NCBI GenBank assembly: GCA_964636385.1
Contig: CAZWSC010000114.1
Span: 1 to 8,293, forward strand
DNA: 8,293 nucleotides
Direction: 5' to 3'
Origin: CAZWSC01 sp964636385
GTDB taxonomy: Bacteria; Eisenbacteria; RBG-16-71-46; CAIMUX01
Part shown: one piece after another, positions 6,137-8,293 of the stretch
Layout: every line of letters begins with the position of its first letter
Position numbering within the stretch: position 1 is the first letter of the stretch
Made by a program: the position numbers and the translations under genes
The notes under the pieces: model-generated
The model's database searches: none
What the model was told of the DNA's origin: nothing
The model's input: only the letters and a program-made list of their open reading frames with translations

Positions 6137-7567
6137 ATGGACCTCAAGCGCATCCATGACGACCTCTGGGAGATTCCGCGCACCGGCGGGATGCGCGTAT
6201 CCGGCAGGGTCTACGCCGACCGGGCGATACTCTCGCAGATGGAGAACGAGGGCGGCCTGCAGCAGGTGGCCAATGTGGCGCACCTGCCCGGCATAGTCGG
6301 CTACTCGATGGCGATGCCCGACATCCACTGGGGATACGGATTCCCGATAGGAGGTGTCGCTGCGACCGATCCCGAGGAGGGAGGTGTCGTCTCTCCCGGA
6401 GGCGTAGGGTACGACATCAACTGCGGTGTCCGGATGTGCTCGACCCTTCTGGCCGGGGAAGAGCTGCTTCCGAAGATCGAGCCGGTAGTGGCGCGCCTGT
6501 TCCAGAAGATCCCCTCCGGGGTGGGGTCAAGCGGCGGTATCGGCAGGATCACGGGTAAGGAGCTGAAGCAGGCGATGGTCCGCGGCGCCGCCTGGGCTAT
6601 CGAGCGCGGATACGGTACGCCGGACCAGCTGGAGTCGATCGAGGACGAAGGTGCGATGGAAGGCGCCGACCCATCCATGACGAGCGAGCGGGCACGGGAA
6701 CGGGGACTCGCGCAGATCGGCACTCTGGGCTCCGGGAACCACTTCGCCGAACTGGGAATCGTTGACGAGATCTTCCTTCCCGATGCGGCGGAGGAGTTCG
6801 GACTGTACAAGGGCGGCGTCACGCTGATGATCCACACAGGCTCGCGCGGCCTTGGATACCAGATATGCGACGACTATCTGAAGGTGATGGCAAGGGCTGT
6901 GCGTTCTTACGGAATCGACCTGCCGGACCGCCAGCTCGCCTGCGCACCGCTCAAGTCTCCAGAGGGCAGGGGATACTTCGCGGCAATGGCGTGCGCCGCC
7001 AACTACGCCTGGGCGAACAGGCAGGCGATCATGCATCTGGCCGAACAGGCGCTGATGGAGGCGCTTGGCATCAGCCCGCGGGATCTCGGCATGCGTCTCA
7101 TCTATGACGTGTGCCACAACATCGCAAAGCTCGAACAGCACGAGGTCGGCGGAAGCCTGCGGACACTGTGTGTTCACCGCAAGGGAGCAACCCGGGCCCA
7201 TCTCCCCCGCGGCAGGCGCTCGCCGTGGCGTAGCGGACAGCCGGTGATCGTCCCGGGTGACATGGGCACTGCGAGCTATCTCTGCGTCGGCACCCCTCGC
7301 TCACTGCAGGAAACCTTCGGCAGTTCCTGCCATGGTGCGGGACGCCTGCTCTCCCGAACCGCGGCACGCAAGAGGTTCGGCGGGAGAGATCTCATAGGCG
7401 AACTCCGCGGGGACGGGATCACGGTGATGGCGGAGGGACGGGCAACCGTCGCAGAGGAGATGCGGGGCGCGTACAAGGATGTCTCGGGCGTCGTCGAGGT
7501 GATGGATAGGGCCGGGATCACGCTGCGCGTTGCGCGCGTACGGCCCGTTGGTGTGATCAAGGGATAG
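6137..7567 (+). CDS. rtcB: RtcB-type RNA-splicing ligase (3'-phosphate/5'-OH RNA ligase)
   Basis: RtcB joins a 2',3'-cyclic phosphate or 3'-phosphate RNA end to a 5'-OH end, using GTP and Mn2+, in RNA repair or tRNA healing. The 476 residues match full-length RtcB, and the active-site motifs are present in order: GYDINCGVRM with Asp93 and Cys96; GSGNHFAEL with Asn201 and His202; HTGSRGLG with His233; CHNIAKLE with His327; PGDMGTASYL; and SCHGAGRLLSR with His399, the expected guanylylated histidine. It ends in RPVGVIKG, the usual C-terminal lysine motif. No truncation or lost catalytic residue is seen. ATG 6137 lacks a clear Shine-Dalgarno sequence. A weak extended -10-like TG-T-CATACT (6121-6129) lies 7 nt before it, so leaderless initiation is possible but speculative. 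No archease gene, a common partner, is in the window. A nitroreductase gene follows 11 nt after the stop. Confidence 0.95.
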   Translation: MDLKRIHDDLWEIPRTGGMRVSGRVYADRAILSQMENEGGLQQVANVAHLPGIVGYSMAMPDIHWGYGFPIGGVAATDPEEGGVVSPGGVGYDINCGVRMCSTLLAGEELLPKIEPVVARLFQKIPSGVGSSGGIGRITGKELKQAMVRGAAWAIERGYGTPDQLESIEDEGAMEGADPSMTSERARERGLAQIGTLGSGNHFAELGIVDEIFLPDAAEEFGLYKGGVTLMIHTGSRGLGYQICDDYLKVMARAVRSYGIDLPDRQLACAPLKSPEGRGYFAAMACAANYAWANRQAIMHLAEQALMEALGISPRDLGMRLIYDVCHNIAKLEQHEVGGSLRTLCVHRKGATRAHLPRGRRSPWRSGQPVIVPGDMGTASYLCVGTPRSLQETFGSSCHGAGRLLSRTAARKRFGGRDLIGELRGDGITVMAEGRATVAEEMRGAYKDVSGVVEVMDRAGITLRVARVRPVGVIKG

Positions 7568-7572
7568 GAGAG
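7566..7572 (+). promoter_or_regulatory. Ribosome binding site of the nitroreductase gene
   Basis: AGGAGAG overlaps the TAG stop of the RtcB gene and lies 6 nt before ATG 7579. It supports that start and close co-transcription of the two genes. Confidence 0.65.
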
Positions 7573-7578
7573 TACAGG

Positions 7579-8088
7579 ATGGATTTTCAGACTCTGATGC
7601 GCAAGCGCTACAGCGCCCGCGGGTACCGCAGCGATCCCGTGGAGAAGGACAAGCTGCATGCCGTGCTGGAGGCCGCACGCCTGGCCCCTACGGCGGCGAA
7701 CCGTCAGCCTTTCCAGATCATCGTCATACAAACGAAGAACCGTGACAACGACCTGCGCAGGATCTACGAAAAGGACTGGTTCGTCCAGGCTCCGCTGGTA
7801 CTGGCCGCAGTCGGCCTGCCCAATCAGGCCTGGTGCAGACACGACGGCAGGAACTACGTCGACGTCGACGTCAGCATAGTCGTGGATCACATCACCCTGG
7901 CAGCTGCTGATCTGGGCCTGGCCACATGCTGGATCGGTGCGTTCAACGTCCCTGCCGCGAGGGAGATCCTGGGACTGCCTGAGGAGGCTGAACCTATTGC
8001 CTTCACCCCCCTGGGGTACTCGGATGCCGAACCGCGACCGAAGGCACGGAAGGAGCTGGGCGAACTGGTGCGATACGAGAACTGGTAG
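7579..8088 (+). CDS. Small nitroreductase-family flavoprotein
   Basis: This 169-residue protein belongs to the FMN-dependent nitroreductase fold: an N-terminal RKRYSARGY motif (the Arg-Ser-Arg type segment that contacts FMN phosphate), LEAARLAPTAANRQPFQ (the second flavin-contact region), a helix starting VVDHITLAAADLGLATCWIG, and the late strand IAFTPLGY. The length is that of the compact subgroup, shorter than the ~215-residue NfsB type. Such enzymes use NAD(P)H to reduce nitroaromatics, quinones or flavins, but the natural substrate cannot be read from the sequence. The C-terminal KARKELGELVRYENW resembles a common tail of this subgroup. It is probably cytosolic, as no signal peptide is seen. 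The 11-nt gap from rtcB suggests an operon, though no functional link is known to me. A Cys in the ATCWIG segment is usual in this family and need not be catalytic. Confidence 0.9.
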   Translation: MDFQTLMRKRYSARGYRSDPVEKDKLHAVLEAARLAPTAANRQPFQIIVIQTKNRDNDLRRIYEKDWFVQAPLVLAAVGLPNQAWCRHDGRNYVDVDVSIVVDHITLAAADLGLATCWIGAFNVPAAREILGLPEEAEPIAFTPLGYSDAEPRPKARKELGELVRYENW

Positions 8089-8220
8089 CTTCTGGACCCA
8101 AGACTGCATCTCTAGTGGGCCCGGAACTTGCGTGTGCTGGTGGTCATGGACATCTTCTCGACACCACCACCAACCGGGACCGACACCCCCGGGAACAGCC
8201 CGTTGAGGCGCAAGGGGCGT
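8089..8220 (+). other. Intergenic region after the nitroreductase gene, with an imperfect inverted repeat
   Basis: This 132-nt gap can form a long interrupted hairpin: CCCGG (8120-8124) with CCGGG (8174-8178), and inside it TGGTGGT (8138-8144) with ACCACCA (8163-8169). No T tract follows, so terminator function is unproven. The frame of the next possible gene is also open from 8116, with an ATG at 8146 (MDIFSTPPPTG), so part of this gap could be coding instead. Confidence 0.3.
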
Positions 8221-8293
8221 ATGACACCAGCGCAGAAGAAGAAGCGGGCCCAACTGGAGAAGCAGTATGGCCGGCCGGACCCCAGGGCAGTGG
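8221..8293 (+). CDS. Possible start of an unidentified gene, cut by the right edge
   Basis: ATG 8221 opens 24 codons to the window end, beginning MTPAQKKKRAQLEKQYGRPD, a charged, Lys/Gln-rich helical-looking N-terminus. AAGGGG ends 4 nt upstream and GAGG lies 12 nt upstream, either of which could serve as ribosome binding site. Third positions are mostly G or C, like neighbouring genes. An in-frame ATG at 8146 would give a 25-residue longer N-terminus. I do not recognise the family, and the fragment is too short for more. Confidence 0.4.
   Translation, partial: MTPAQKKKRAQLEKQYGRPDPRAV

Noticed and set aside
7276..8253. Open minus-strand frame of 325 codons opposite rtcB and the nitroreductase gene
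   Set aside because: It spans two well-supported plus-strand genes and the gap between them, and its translation has no family-like pattern. It is a GC-driven shadow.

Overview
The window is about 8.3 kb of high-GC bacterial DNA with G/C-ending codons throughout. It looks like an ordinary chromosomal segment: I see no insertion sequence, CRISPR array, rRNA or tRNA. A signal peptide/anchor, a YfiR-type periplasmic protein and a CHASE8-like periplasmic sensor suggest a Gram-negative (diderm) cell. The phylum cannot be fixed from the sequence; a little-cultured high-GC lineage or a deltaproteobacterial-type organism would fit, but that is only an impression.

Layout. (1) 1-260, minus strand: the 5' part of a nucleotide-sugar dehydrogenase-like gene that runs off the left edge, with a good ribosome binding site. 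(2) 261-431: divergent intergenic region. (3) 432-2684, plus strand: a single protein joining a NifS-type cysteine desulfurase/selenocysteine lyase-like enzyme to selenophosphate synthetase SelD. (4) 2685 to about 2950 or 3015: a stretch rich in inverted repeats ahead of (5) a YfiR-like (DUF4154) periplasmic protein, whose stop overlaps as ATGA with the start of (6) a hybrid sensor histidine kinase (3615-6065) with the order TM, CHASE8-like sensor, TM, HAMP, HisKA, HATPase, degenerate receiver, canonical receiver. (7) A 9-bp GC hairpin follows. (8) 6137-7567: RtcB RNA ligase. (9) 11 nt later, a small nitroreductase (7579-8088). (10) At the right edge, a possible start of another unidentified gene.

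How the genes work together. The desulfurase-SelD fusion couples release of selenium from (seleno)cysteine to making selenophosphate, the donor for selenocysteine and selenouridine. The YfiR-like protein and the kinase look like a rewired YfiR/YfiN pair: in the known Pseudomonas system YfiR restrains a CHASE8-HAMP-GGDEF cyclase, whereas here the same kind of sensor drives a phosphorelay. RtcB and the nitroreductase share a close arrangement but no obvious pathway. The three blocks appear functionally separate.

The observations most worth following up are the YfiR-like/CHASE8-kinase module, the structured leader before it, and the desulfurase-SelD fusion. Sensor fusions and desulfurase-SelD fusions have precedents in general terms, so I do not claim a wholly new system.
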